This document shows positions 26,285-35,295 of a stretch of DNA of 64,000 bases, piece by piece. The notes under the pieces were generated by a model, which made no database searches, was not told where the DNA came from, and worked only from the letters and a program-made list of their open reading frames with translations. The position numbers were made by a program, and so were the translations under genes. The stretch's first letter is position 1. Each line of letters starts with the position of its first letter. The stretch comes from Actinosynnema sp. ALI-1.44 (GTDB lineage: Bacteria; Actinomycetota; Actinomycetes; Mycobacteriales; Pseudonocardiaceae), in NCBI RefSeq assembly GCF_001984155.1, contig NZ_MTQO01000044.1, forward strand, positions 1 through 64,000, given 5' to 3'.

Positions 26285-26883
26285 CAACGTATGGCCTGCT
26301 GATCTTCGACGACGCCGAGGAACTCGACTTCGTCGGACCATGGGAGGTGTTCACCGCGTCCGGGATGGTGCGGGACGGCGCCGACACCGCCGTCCTGATC
26401 GCTGAGCGGAGCGAACCGGTGCGGTGCAACAAGGGGATGCGAGTGCTGCCCGACCACACGTTCGACGACCACCCGCCGCTGGATGTGCTGCTGGTGCCCG
26501 GTGGGCGTGGGGCACGGGTGACCGAGATCGAGAATCCGGTCCTGCTCGGCTGGATCGCCAAGACCGCGGCACAGGCCCGCTGGGTCACCAGCGTCTGCAC
26601 GGGGTCGTTCCTGCTGCACGAGGCGGGTCCAGCCAAGGGACGCCGCGTGGCCACCCACTGGTCGTCCGAACAGAACCTCGCCGACCGGGGCGACGTCACG
26701 GTCGTCCGCGATGCGCGGTATGTGGCAGACGGGAACCTGGTCACCAGCCAGGGCGTGTCCGCCGGGATCGACATGGCGTTGTGGCTGGTCGGCCAGTTGC
26801 ACGGCCGTGAGCACGCTCGTGCTGTGCGGCAGTACATCCAGTACGAGCCCGCGCCGCCGTACCTCGCCGACGTCCCAGGCTGA
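26281..26883 (+). CDS. DJ-1/PfpI-family protein (isonitrile hydratase-like)
   Basis: 200 aa from ATG 26281 (ATGA overlap). Starts TTYGLLIFDDAEELDFVGPW, with the nucleophile-elbow cysteine in SVCTGSFLLHEAG. The group contains isonitrile hydratase (InhA) and related glutaminase-fold enzymes; the substrate is not certain. The preceding regulator shares this domain, and the pair resembles many GlxA/InhA modules. Confidence 0.87.
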   Translation: MTTYGLLIFDDAEELDFVGPWEVFTASGMVRDGADTAVLIAERSEPVRCNKGMRVLPDHTFDDHPPLDVLLVPGGRGARVTEIENPVLLGWIAKTAAQARWVTSVCTGSFLLHEAGPAKGRRVATHWSSEQNLADRGDVTVVRDARYVADGNLVTSQGVSAGIDMALWLVGQLHGREHARAVRQYIQYEPAPPYLADVPG

Positions 26884-26942
26884 GCGTGCGACCACCCTCC
26901 TGCACCTAGCAGCACAACCGTTGCGTGACCCAGGATCGGCGT

Positions 26943-28043
26943 ATGGCTACTGGTTACGTGTACCACGAGATGTACGAGTGGCACGACACCGGAACACATG
27001 CGAGCCTCCTGCCCGCCGACCCGCGCAAGGGGCTGCAACCTTTCCGGCACTTCGAGAACGCCGATCCCAAACGCCGGGCGCACGCCTTGGTCGTGGCCAG
27101 CGGTCTGATCAACCGGCTGACCCGTCTCGCCCCGCGCCCGGCCACCGACGAGGAAATCTTGCTCGTGCACACGCCCGAGCACCTCCAGCGGCTGACCAAG
27201 GCCAACGACACGGGCGGGGACGGCGGCGACGGCGGCACCCCGTTCGGTCGGGGGTCCTTCGACATCGCACGGCTCGCGCTCGGCGGTGTGATCGACGCCG
27301 TGAAAGCCGTGATGGACCGGTACGTGGACAACGCGTACGCACTGGTTCGCCCGCCGGGCCACCACGCGGTGCCCAATTCCGGCATGGGGTTCTGCATGCT
27401 GGCCAACATCGCCGTCGCGGTGCGGGCCATCCGGCGGTCGCACGGTGTCGGGCGCATCGCGGTCGTCGACTTCGACGTGCACCACGGCAACGGCACCCAG
27501 ACGGTGTTCTGGGAAGACCCCGCGGTGCTGGCCCTGTCACTCCACCAGGACCAGGCGTTCCCGAAGAACTCCGGGTTCCACACCGAACGCGGCGGCGGCA
27601 AGGGCTTCGGCTACACGCTGAACCTGCCGCTGCCGCCCGGCACCGGCAACGGCGGGTACTTGGAAGCCATGCGGCAGGTCGTGCTCCCGGCGCTGCGCCG
27701 GTTCCACCCCGACCTGATCATGGTCGCCGCCGGGTTCGACGGGAGCGCCCTCGATCCCTTGGGCCGCATGATGCTCACTCCCACGGGTTTCCGTCAGATC
27801 GCCACCATGCTCGTCGAGGCGGCGGACGAGTTGAGCGGCGGGCGGATCGTGTGCTCCCACGAAGGCGGCTACGACGAGGCGTACGCGCCGTTCTGCACGC
27901 ACGCCGTGATCGAGGCGCTCGCCCGTGTCGAGACACCCTTCCCGGATCCGTTCCGGTTCGACACCCTGGGCCAGCAGGATCTCCAACCGCACCAGAAGAG
28001 CGCCATCCTGGCCGCGGCGAAGCTCGTCGGCGACATCCACTGA
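26943..28043 (+). CDS. Class II histone deacetylase-like amidohydrolase
   Basis: 366 aa from ATG 26943, with an AGGA site 7 bases upstream; a GTG at 26925 is possible. Zinc-dependent deacetylase signatures: RPPGHHAVPNSGMGFC (tandem His), VVDFDVHHGNGTQ (Asp/His zinc ligands), AGFDGSALDPLG (third ligand) and SHEGGYDEAY (catalytic Tyr). Bacterial members act on acetylpolyamines, acetoin-related or other acyl-amides. Actinobacteria lack histones, so the substrate is unknown. No operon partners. Confidence 0.88.
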   Translation: MATGYVYHEMYEWHDTGTHASLLPADPRKGLQPFRHFENADPKRRAHALVVASGLINRLTRLAPRPATDEEILLVHTPEHLQRLTKANDTGGDGGDGGTPFGRGSFDIARLALGGVIDAVKAVMDRYVDNAYALVRPPGHHAVPNSGMGFCMLANIAVAVRAIRRSHGVGRIAVVDFDVHHGNGTQTVFWEDPAVLALSLHQDQAFPKNSGFHTERGGGKGFGYTLNLPLPPGTGNGGYLEAMRQVVLPALRRFHPDLIMVAAGFDGSALDPLGRMMLTPTGFRQIATMLVEAADELSGGRIVCSHEGGYDEAYAPFCTHAVIEALARVETPFPDPFRFDTLGQQDLQPHQKSAILAAAKLVGDIH

Positions 28044-28133
28044 TCCCGCGTTCCACTGTGGATGAAATCGCCGCGAGTTTCCCCGTCTGGCGCCCGGGGT
28101 ATCTGGTCGTGTCGACACCGGGAGGGATGAGTC

Positions 28134-28160
28134 ATGGGTCGCAGAAGCGGCAGCCGCTAG
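28134..28160 (+). other. Eight-codon leader ORF before the AI-2E-family permease
   Basis: ATG at 28134 stands 7 bases after a strong GGGAGGG site and encodes MGRRSGSR, ending in TAG at 28158-28160, directly abutting the next ATG. It may load ribosomes for the permease, whose own start lacks a good site. Chance cannot be excluded. Confidence 0.35.
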
Positions 28161-29315
28161 ATGGCGGAGGACCAAGCCAGGCAAGGCCATCACGACCTGA
28201 TCGGCCGGCCCCACGACGACCAGCGGGAGGGGCCGGTGGCCGAAGCCGAGGCCACCGCCGCGCGGATCAGCGAACCGGGCAAACCGCTTGGCCCCACCGG
28301 CAGGCGGTTCGACCGGCGGTCACCCTTCCTGATCGGGATGGCCGCCGCCGCGGGCGTGGCGGTGACCTACGGCCTGGTCATGGTGATCGCCGGGCTCGGT
28401 GAGATCCTGATCCTCATCGGACTGGCGTTGTTCATCGCCATCGGGCTCGAGCCAGTGGTGTCGTGGCTGGTGAACCACCGCTTTCCCCGCTGGCTCGCGG
28501 TGACCGCGGTGTTCGTGGCGGCGCTGGCCGCAGTGGGCGGGTTCCTCGCCGCGGCGATCCCGGTCCTGGTCGACCAGGCCGGGCAACTGGTCGCGAACGC
28601 GCCGGAATACCTGCGCCAGGCCCAGGACGGCAACTCGTGGATCGGCTGGCTCAACGAGAAGTTCCACATCCAGCAGGGCATCCTGGACGCCATCGGGGGC
28701 GGCGGCGGCCTGCTGGACGCGGGCGTCGTGGTCTTCGGCGCGGTCACCGACCTGCTGATCCTCATCGTGCTCACGGTCTACTTCGTCGCCGACCTGCCGC
28801 GTGTCCGGGCCGCGCTCTACCGGCTGGTCCCGCACTCACGGCGGCCACGCGCGATCCTGATCGGCGACGAGATCTCCGCGAAGGTCGGCGGGTACGTGCT
28901 GGGCAACGTGGTGATCTCGGTGATCGCCGGTGTGCTGACACTGGTCTGGCTGCTGATCTTCGGCGTGCCCTACGCCGTGCTGCTGGCGATCACCGTCGCC
29001 GTGCTCGACCTGATCCCCGTCCTGGGGTGGATCGTCGCCGGGACCCTGGTCGGCGCGGTCTCGTTCACCGTGTCGGTGCCGGTCGGCATCGCCACGGTCG
29101 GTTTCGTGCTGGTCTACCGGTTCGTGGAGGACTACCTGCTCGTCCCGCGCATCATCGGCTCCGCGGTGAAAGTGCCCGGGATCGTGACGGTCGTCGCCGT
29201 CCTGCTCGGCGGCGCACTGCTCGGCGTCGTCGGCGCGTTGGTCGCGATCCCGATCGCGGCGGCGCTTCTCCTGCTGGCGGAAGAGGTGCTGTACCCGCGC
29301 CTCGACCGGGCTTGA
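28161..29315 (+). CDS. AI-2E family transporter (PerM-like membrane protein)
   Basis: 384 aa from ATG 28161; a GTG at 28236 with GGGAGG upstream is an alternative start giving 359 aa. About eight helices begin at FLIGMAAAAGVAVTYGLVMV, with a long loop (residues about 150-210) and a C-terminal PGIVTVVAVLLGGALLGVVG. The family was named for autoinducer-2 export but also includes Na+/H+ antiporters and permeases. The N-terminal 50 residues are hydrophilic and variable. Function beyond transport is open. Confidence 0.82.
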   Translation: MAEDQARQGHHDLIGRPHDDQREGPVAEAEATAARISEPGKPLGPTGRRFDRRSPFLIGMAAAAGVAVTYGLVMVIAGLGEILILIGLALFIAIGLEPVVSWLVNHRFPRWLAVTAVFVAALAAVGGFLAAAIPVLVDQAGQLVANAPEYLRQAQDGNSWIGWLNEKFHIQQGILDAIGGGGGLLDAGVVVFGAVTDLLILIVLTVYFVADLPRVRAALYRLVPHSRRPRAILIGDEISAKVGGYVLGNVVISVIAGVLTLVWLLIFGVPYAVLLAITVAVLDLIPVLGWIVAGTLVGAVSFTVSVPVGIATVGFVLVYRFVEDYLLVPRIIGSAVKVPGIVTVVAVLLGGALLGVVGALVAIPIAAALLLLAEEVLYPRLDRA

Positions 29316-29337
29316 TGCTGTCGGCTGCGCAGCCGCA

Positions 29338-29523
29338 GTGAGTGTCGCGCGCCCGGCGGTCTCGCAGCACCTGACCAAGCTCCGGCTGACGGGACTGGTG
29401 ACTACCCATCGTGATGACCGTCGGGCGCCCTACCGGGCTCGCGGCGGACACGTCCGGCGACTGCTCACCGAAGCGCTCGCTGCGGCCCCGCACCACGTCA
29501 CCGGCCTACCTGACCACGACTAA
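29338..29523 (+). pseudogene. N-terminally truncated ArsR/CmtR-type metalloregulator
   Basis: The frame from GTG 29338 gives VARPAVSQHLTKLRLTGLVT, followed by the wing and HVRRLLTEAL, the C-terminal two thirds of an ArsR/SmtB winged helix. The first 30-40 residues of the usual fold are missing, so the DNA-binding unit is incomplete. It sits 120 bases before an MFS exporter of the type ArsR proteins control. Either a decayed repressor or a short derivative using the GTG. Confidence 0.55.
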
Positions 29524-29642
29524 TCGCCTCACCAAGGCCAGAGCGACCTGCTGGCAACTGCCCACGTGGTGCTGTTGCAACGTCGTCGCGTGCGTACTTG
29601 AGCACGTATAGTGGCGCCGCAACCGTTACAGGGGGTAATCAG

Positions 29643-30962
29643 ATGGATGTTCTGGCCAACCGGGGCTACCGCCACCTGTTCCTGGCGCAACTGGTCGCGT
29701 TGCTGGGAACGGGACTGGCCACAATCGCGCTGGGCCTGCTGGCGTACGACCTCGCAGGAGCGGACGCCGGGTTCGTGCTCGGTGCCGCTCTCGCGCTGAA
29801 GATGGTGGCGTACGTACTGGTCGCGCCCCTCGTGACAGCGTTGGCGGACCGGCTGCCACGACGCGAGTTCCTCGTGGGCATGGACGTGCTCCGCTGCGGA
29901 GTCGCGCTCATGCTGCCGTTCGTCACCGAGGTGTGGCAGGTGTACGTGCTGATTCTGGTGCTACAGGCCGCGTCAGCAGCTTTCACTCCCACCTACCAGG
30001 CCACGATCCCGACGCTGCTGCCCCAGGAGGAGGACTACACACGGGCTCTGTCGTTGTCCCGCCTGACCTACGACCTGGAAAGCCTCATCAGCCCCGTTCT
30101 CGCAGCGGCGTTGCTGACGCTGGTCGACTACCACTGGCTGTTCACCGGGACCTCCGTGGGTTTCGCGGCGTCGGCATTCCTCGTACTCACGGTTGTTCTG
30201 CCCAAGCCGCAAGCAATCGAGAGACACGGCGGCGCCACCCGAGGCATCCGGATCTATCTCGCCACGCCACGCCTGCGGGCGCTGCTCTGGCTGAACCTCG
30301 CCGCGGCGGCAGCGGGTTCCATGGTCCTGGTCAACACAGTGGTGCTGGTCCGTGACGTGTTCGGCCGGGCAGACATCGCGGTGGCGATCACGTTCGGCGT
30401 CTTCGGGTTGGGGTCCATGGCCGCCGCCCTGACGCTGCCCCGGTTGCTGGCGAACGTACCCGACCGCAAGGTCATGCTCACCGCGTGCGGCGCGTTGGCA
30501 GGAATGCTCGTGCTCACCGCGGCGCTGCTGTCGCTGGGCTGGCTCATGGTCCTCGTGTCGTGGCTGCTGTTGGGCTTCGGCTATTCGCTGGCGCTGACGC
30601 CGGTCGGGCGGCTGATCCGGCGTTCGGCAGGCCCCGCCGATCTGCCCACCCTCTTCGCCGCGCAGTTCGCGATCTCCCACGCGGGCTGGCTGATCACGTA
30701 CCTGGTGGCGGGGTCTCTCGGATCGGTCGCGGGAATGCCGGTGACCATGTTGATCCTCGGCGCGATCACGCTCGGCGGCGTACTCCAGGCGCGACGGGCG
30801 TGGCCCGCGGACGACCGCGAAACGCTTGAGCACGTCCACGACGACCTGGACGACGAGCACCCGCACCTGCACGATGCCATCCCCCACCAGCAAGGCTGGC
30901 GCCACGAACACGCCTACGTCATCGACCGCATTCACCCGCGTTGGCCCGCGAACCACGGATAG
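29643..30962 (+). CDS. MFS exporter with His-rich C-terminal tail (NreB-like, probable metal efflux)
   Basis: 439 aa from ATG 29643 with AGGGGG 7 bases upstream. Twelve helices, starting NRGYRHLFLAQLVALLGTGL, in the MFS_3/MFS_1 pattern. The last 45 residues are rich in His, Asp and Glu (HVHDDLDDEHPHLHD, GWRHEHAY), as in the nickel exporter NreB. With the ArsR relic upstream this suggests Ni/Co or similar metal export (inference). Promoter-like TATAGT lies at 29617-29622, within GTGC-N8-GCAC symmetry that could be the former ArsR operator. Since the regulator is broken, expression may be constitutive. Confidence 0.83.
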   Translation: MDVLANRGYRHLFLAQLVALLGTGLATIALGLLAYDLAGADAGFVLGAALALKMVAYVLVAPLVTALADRLPRREFLVGMDVLRCGVALMLPFVTEVWQVYVLILVLQAASAAFTPTYQATIPTLLPQEEDYTRALSLSRLTYDLESLISPVLAAALLTLVDYHWLFTGTSVGFAASAFLVLTVVLPKPQAIERHGGATRGIRIYLATPRLRALLWLNLAAAAAGSMVLVNTVVLVRDVFGRADIAVAITFGVFGLGSMAAALTLPRLLANVPDRKVMLTACGALAGMLVLTAALLSLGWLMVLVSWLLLGFGYSLALTPVGRLIRRSAGPADLPTLFAAQFAISHAGWLITYLVAGSLGSVAGMPVTMLILGAITLGGVLQARRAWPADDRETLEHVHDDLDDEHPHLHDAIPHQQGWRHEHAYVIDRIHPRWPANHG

Positions 30963-30983
30963 CCCTGTATACGCTGACGCCTC

Positions 30984-32327
30984 GTGTCGATCCTTTACGG
31001 CCTGTTGACGATCCTCGCGCTGACCGCCGCGACGGGGTACTTCGTCGCCCAGGAGTTCGCCTACCTCGCCGTGGACCGCGGCAGACTGCGTGCCAAAGCC
31101 GACGAAGGCGACACAACCGCCGCACGCGCCTACCGCGTCACCGAACGCCTGTCGTTCATGCTGTCCGGCGCGCAGTTCGGCATCACCGTCACCGCGCTGC
31201 TCGCCGGGTACGTCGCCGAACCGCTGCTCGGGTCCGGCCTCGCGGAGCTCATCGGTCTTGCCGGGGTGCCCGCGGCCGTCTCACTGTCGATCTCCGTGGC
31301 GGTGGCGCTGCTGATCGCCACGATCGTGCAGATGGTCTTCGGCGAGCTGTTCCCCAAGAACCTGGCGATCGCCAAGCCGGAGGCGCTGGCCAAGGCGCTG
31401 AGCCGGTCGACCCTGGTGTACCTCAAGGTCGCCGGGCCGGTGATCAGGTTCTTCGACGCCACCGCGAACCGGCTGCTGCGGGCGGTCAGCATCGAACCCG
31501 TCGAGGAGCTCCCGCAGGGCGCGACCGCCGATGACCTGCAGCGGATCATCGACGACTCCGAAGCGGGCGGGCACCTGGACCCCGAGCTGTCACTGCTGCT
31601 CGACCGCGGTCTGGACTTCCGGGGGCTCACCGCGGGGCAGGCCATGACCCCGCGCGTCGACGTCCACACGCTCAACGCGACCGACCCCGTGTCGGCCGTG
31701 GTCGAACGCCTGGACACCGGCCGATCCCGCTTCCCCGTTCTCGGCGACGGCGTCGACGACCTGAAAGGCGTCGTGGGGCTCGCCGAGGTGCTGACCGTGC
31801 CGATCGACCGACGCACGAGCACACCGGCCGCGACCGTGGTCTCCCCGCCGGTGCTCGTCCCCGAGTCGCTGCCCCTCCCGGCCGTGCTGGAACGCCTGCG
31901 CACCGAACGCCGCCAGCTCGCCTGCGTCCTCGACGAGTTCGGCGGCTTCGCGGGCGTGATCACCCTGGAGGACCTCGCCGAGGAACTGGTCGGCGACATC
32001 CTCGACGAGGACGACCTGGCCGAGACCACGCCGGAGCGGCAGACCGAGGGCGTCTGGGTCGTGCCCGCCCGGCTGCGGATCGACGAGCTGGCCGACCAGA
32101 CCGGCATCCAACTGCCCGAGGACGACGCCTACGAGACGGTCTCGGGCTTGATCCTGCAACGACTCGGCCGCATTCCCCGCGCGGGCGACCAGGTCACCGT
32201 CGAGCTCGCACAGGAGTCGATCGAGGACGACCCGCCACCGCCGCTGACCGCGCGTCTGGACGTGCTGGACGTGTCCCGGCACGTGCCGCAGACCGTGCGG
32301 GTCACGACCGAGGAGCAGAACCGATGA
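30984..32327 (+). CDS. CNNM/CorC (HlyC) family membrane protein, full-length
   Basis: 447 aa from GTG 30984. DUF21/CNNM transmembrane domain (residues 1-180), two CBS domains (about 205-330) with ITLEDLAEELVGDI, and a C-terminal CorC_HlyC domain (345-430) with YETVSGLILQRLGRIP. The family handles Mg2+/Co2+ efflux or membrane integrity; the older name hemolysin is misleading. A TATACGCT hexamer region 10-20 bases upstream suggests a nearly leaderless transcript. Coupled to a paralogue downstream. Confidence 0.87.
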   Translation: MSILYGLLTILALTAATGYFVAQEFAYLAVDRGRLRAKADEGDTTAARAYRVTERLSFMLSGAQFGITVTALLAGYVAEPLLGSGLAELIGLAGVPAAVSLSISVAVALLIATIVQMVFGELFPKNLAIAKPEALAKALSRSTLVYLKVAGPVIRFFDATANRLLRAVSIEPVEELPQGATADDLQRIIDDSEAGGHLDPELSLLLDRGLDFRGLTAGQAMTPRVDVHTLNATDPVSAVVERLDTGRSRFPVLGDGVDDLKGVVGLAEVLTVPIDRRTSTPAATVVSPPVLVPESLPLPAVLERLRTERRQLACVLDEFGGFAGVITLEDLAEELVGDILDEDDLAETTPERQTEGVWVVPARLRIDELADQTGIQLPEDDAYETVSGLILQRLGRIPRAGDQVTVELAQESIEDDPPPPLTARLDVLDVSRHVPQTVRVTTEEQNR

Positions 32328-33367
32328 ACCCGGCGTGGGCCCTGATCATCTCCGTGCTGCTGCTGGTCGGCAACGCGTTCTTCGTCGCGGCGGAGTTCGC
32401 CCTCACCGCGGCGAAGCGCTACCGCCTCGAAGAGGCCGCGGCATCCGGGAGCCGCGCCGCACGCGCGGCCGTCAAAGGCATCGACGAGCTGTCGCTGATG
32501 CTCGCCGGTGCGCAACTCGGCATCACCCTCTGCACGCTCGGTCTCGGCGCGCTGGCCGAACCGGCCGTGGCGCACCTGATCGACCCGCTGCTGCACGCCA
32601 CCGGCATGCCGAGCCAACTCAGCTACGCCATCGCGTTCGTGATCAGCCTGGTGCTGGTCGTGTTCCTGCACATGGTCATCGGCGAGATGGCGCCGAAGTC
32701 CTGGGCGCTGGTGCACCCCGAACGCTCCGCGCTGCTGCTCGCCCTGCCGTTCCGATGGTTCACCACGATGGTCCGCTGGGTGCTGTCTGTCCTCAACGGC
32801 TTCACCAACTGGCTGCTCCGACTGGTCGGAGTGGACCCGAAGGACACCGCCGACAAGATCTACCTCGCGGAGGACCTCAAGATCCTCGTGCACGAATCCG
32901 GCAGGCACGGCACCCTGCCGCAAGGGCAGCAACGCCTGCTGACCAGGATGCTCGCCCTGCAGAACACGACGCTGGGCAAGGTGATGATCCCCCGCGACCA
33001 GACGGTCACCGTACCCGACAGCGCCACCGCGGCCGACATCGAGGACCGCAGCCGCTCCTGCGGGCGTTCCCGCTTCCCCGTGCTCGACGCCAAGGACGAC
33101 GTCGTCGGCCTGGTCCACATCCGCGAAGCCGTCCGCGCCACCGCAGCCGGGCGTGACACCACCGCACACGACCTGATGACCGTCCCCTTGCGACTCCCGG
33201 TCGACCAACCCATCGCCACCACCGTCACCACTATGCGCCAGGCCCGCGCCCAACTCGCCCTCGTTGTCGACGGCACGGGCGCGTACCTCGGTATCGCGAC
33301 GATGGAGGACGTGCTGGAGGAACTCATCGACGAGTTCGACGACGAGACCGATCCGGTGAGTCCGTAG
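32324..33367 (+). CDS. CNNM-domain protein with CBS pair, lacking CorC_HlyC domain
   Basis: 347 aa, ATGA overlap with the previous gene. DUF21/CNNM domain (residues 1-185) with GNAFFVAAEFALTAAKRYRL, then two CBS domains ending YLGIATMEDVLEELIDEFDD. It stops where its partner continues into CorC_HlyC. The pair probably forms a heteromeric transporter, a common actinobacterial arrangement. The 253-base spacer after it (33368-33620) holds no gene; a possible TATAGT -10 element is at 33434-33439. Confidence 0.86.
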   Translation: MNPAWALIISVLLLVGNAFFVAAEFALTAAKRYRLEEAAASGSRAARAAVKGIDELSLMLAGAQLGITLCTLGLGALAEPAVAHLIDPLLHATGMPSQLSYAIAFVISLVLVVFLHMVIGEMAPKSWALVHPERSALLLALPFRWFTTMVRWVLSVLNGFTNWLLRLVGVDPKDTADKIYLAEDLKILVHESGRHGTLPQGQQRLLTRMLALQNTTLGKVMIPRDQTVTVPDSATAADIEDRSRSCGRSRFPVLDAKDDVVGLVHIREAVRATAAGRDTTAHDLMTVPLRLPVDQPIATTVTTMRQARAQLALVVDGTGAYLGIATMEDVLEELIDEFDDETDPVSP

Positions 33368-33620
33368 CGGCCTTCGTGGCACGGCCGGGGCGATCACCGC
33401 ACTGATGTCCGGCACCAACACGTCACACCTGGTATAGTTCCGACCGTTGCGCCGCTACCAGCGGTCGTCATGGTCGCGCATCGCGCGATCGATTCTGCCA
33501 GCCCGTCCCTTATGCCGCTTCCGCGCTTGAGCGAAACGGTTGTGACGGTGGTCACGGCAGATCCTCATTCGTCCTGAAGGGACACCTATCACTACCTCGA
33601 CCACGTCAGGACCTGCCCCC

Positions 33621-33779
33621 GTGCAGGGACTGTTCAGCCACCCCTACACCTACGAGCCCCACGAGACGGGCACCGTCGTGGTCGGCGCCGACCACCGCCT
33701 CTCGCGGGAAGGCCTGTTCCGCGATCCGTTCGACGAGACCACGGCGCACGTGATCGCCCAGCCGCGAAGGGGCCGCTGA
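33621..33779 (+). CDS. Small hypothetical protein (52 aa)
   Basis: GTG 33621 opens a frame with almost all codons ending in G or C, reading GLFSHPYTYEPHETGTVVVG and then GLFRDPFDETTAHVIA. Such composition supports real coding although the protein is tiny. The start is uncertain: a better GAAGGGA site at 33576-33582 precedes in-frame codons without ATG/GTG/TTG. Family not recognised. The opposite-strand frames here are shadows. Confidence 0.5.
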   Translation: MQGLFSHPYTYEPHETGTVVVGADHRLSREGLFRDPFDETTAHVIAQPRRGR

Positions 33780-33828
33780 ACACAGCGGTTTCCGCTCCGA
33801 GCGGCGGCGACACTGTACCGTCGTGTGC

Positions 33829-34053
33829 ATGTCGGAGGATTCCGCCGGTCCCGTCCTGGCTCCCACCCTGGCCGAGTGGCTCAAGGCCCGCGAGGAGACC
33901 AGGCAGCACCTCGCCGGAAAGCCGCCGTTCGACGTGGCGTGGGTGCAGCGACTGGCCGACCTGCTGGCGACCGAACGGTCTTGGCAGGACCAGTACACCA
34001 ATCTCATCGCGTTGGGCAGCCGCGGCGGCCAGTTCCCCTCGTCCAACCGCTGA
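33829..34053 (+). CDS. Small hypothetical protein (74 aa)
   Basis: ATG 33829. Hydrophilic, mostly helical: TLAEWLKAREETRQHLAG, WVQRLADLLATERSWQDQYT. No motif or family recognised. It lies in a run of small plus-strand genes of actinobacterial type, each with its own spacer. The 161-base gap after it holds nothing clear. Confidence 0.6.
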   Translation: MSEDSAGPVLAPTLAEWLKAREETRQHLAGKPPFDVAWVQRLADLLATERSWQDQYTNLIALGSRGGQFPSSNR

Positions 34054-34214
34054 CTCCCGCTCGAGCCACCGGCAGGATCACCCAAAAGGTGCACGGGAGT
34101 CGCAGGCGTACAGTCGGTACACCGAGGGCACGTCGAGCACGGCATTCGAGTCGGGCCGCCTTGGGATCACCATGACCCGGCCGACGAGACTCGGCCAGAG
34201 GCCGGAGCGCCGAG

Positions 34215-34703
34215 ATGAACTCGGACCTGCCCACCATCGACCAGTACCCGGCCCCGCGGCGCGCGGAACGTGAACTGCGGTTGAAGATAAAACCGATCAC
34301 CGCCGCTCGCAGCGGTGTGGACGGGGCCTGGTGGCCGTGGTCGACCGCCCCCGCGGCAGAGTTCCCCGCACTGATCATGGCGTTGAGCTCGTGGGTCGGC
34401 CCGGTCCGCCGTCTGGCCTACCGGCCCGGCGACTGGCAGCCCACCGAGCCGACAATGACCGTGGAGGGCTGGCTGGTGCGGCTGGAAGCCCCGCACACCG
34501 TGGCGGCCAACACCGTCGTGCTCGTCGGCCAGGATCTCAGGGAACTCTGCTTGGTGGTCGTCCCATCGAGCACACCTGGCGGCGCGGCCCGTGCCGCACT
34601 GCACTCGGCGTCCAGTTCGGACACGGTCGCCACGGCCACGGACATCCTTTTCAGCAACGGGGTCGTGCTTGACGGCCAGTCGGACACCGCGTGTCGCCGA
34701 TGA
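34215..34703 (+). CDS. DUF5994 family protein
   Basis: 162 aa with a GGAG site 7 bases before the ATG. It has the family's RLKIKP, VDGAWWPWSTAPAAEFPALI, GPVRRLAYRPGDW and LCLVVVPSSTPGGAARAAL blocks. The domain is common in actinobacteria and has no known activity. Last residues are Cys/Arg-rich and run close to the next small frame. Confidence 0.75.
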   Translation: MNSDLPTIDQYPAPRRAERELRLKIKPITAARSGVDGAWWPWSTAPAAEFPALIMALSSWVGPVRRLAYRPGDWQPTEPTMTVEGWLVRLEAPHTVAANTVVLVGQDLRELCLVVVPSSTPGGAARAALHSASSSDTVATATDILFSNGVVLDGQSDTACRR

Positions 34704-34725
34704 CAGATCAGTCCACAAGGACGAA

Positions 34726-34866
34726 ATGCCCTGCTCCGCGTGCCCACATCCCTGGCACAGTCACGACCGCATCGGCGTCCGCTACTGCAACGTCACCAAA
34801 GCCGGTGGCCACGACCGAGGTTGTGTCCGCACCCGGCGAACAGCGCGCCACACCACGATGACCGGC
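34726..34866 (+). pseudogene. Cys-rich small protein, reading frame probably disrupted
   Basis: ATG 34726 has an AAGG site and encodes MPCSACPHPWHSHDRIGVRY, then CNVTKAGGHDRGC. This CxxCxHxxxxHD...YC...RGC pattern resembles a short actinobacterial metal-binding-type protein. After about residue 34 the frame stays open far into the convergent DUF6292 gene, which is unlikely to be real. A +1 shift would reach a stop near 34860, so a frameshift near the end is suspected. Confidence 0.35.
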
Positions 34867-34875
34867 ACGTTGGGG

Positions 34876-35295
34876 TCAGGTGATGTAGCGTGCCAGTCCC
34901 CTGGCCAGGAACGCACGGTTCGACGGGGCGGAAGCGGTCGACGACCGGGCTCCGGCAAGGCGGTGGTCGATGGCGTCGGCGACGAACCGCGCCACGGTTT
35001 CGGGCCGGGGCAGCGGGTCATCGCCGAGGCGTGCGATGGTGATCGGCGCCTCGTCCGGATCGGTTTCCACCGACACAGCCCACCCTGCCCGTTCGCTCCA
35101 CACAAGCATCAGATCCCGGCCCGGCCGGGCGGGCCAGCGGCGGGCCAGTGCGAGATATGCGGTCGCCGTGTCACTGATCTCGAAGGTGGTGCCCTCATCG
35201 GGGACGCCGACCGCCACGGCTACCGCGCGCAGGTAACCCGCGAGTCCCAAGGACATCTCCCAGGTGCGGTCTTCGACTGGCCAGAGGTCCGTCAT
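34876..35295 (-). CDS. DUF6292 family protein, copy 1
   Basis: 139 aa. Contains WEMSLGLAGYLRAVAVAVGV, FEISDTATAYLALARRWPAR and DEAPITIARLGDDPLPRPET. It is a near-identical paralogue of the protein at 49731-50147 over the first 105 residues; the C-terminal 30 residues differ. The ISDTATAYLAL pattern is typical of the family; no activity is known. It is divergent from a 68-aa gene that also has a paralogue beside copy 2. Confidence 0.8.
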   Translation of the reverse strand: MTDLWPVEDRTWEMSLGLAGYLRAVAVAVGVPDEGTTFEISDTATAYLALARRWPARPGRDLMLVWSERAGWAVSVETDPDEAPITIARLGDDPLPRPETVARFVADAIDHRLAGARSSTASAPSNRAFLARGLARYIT

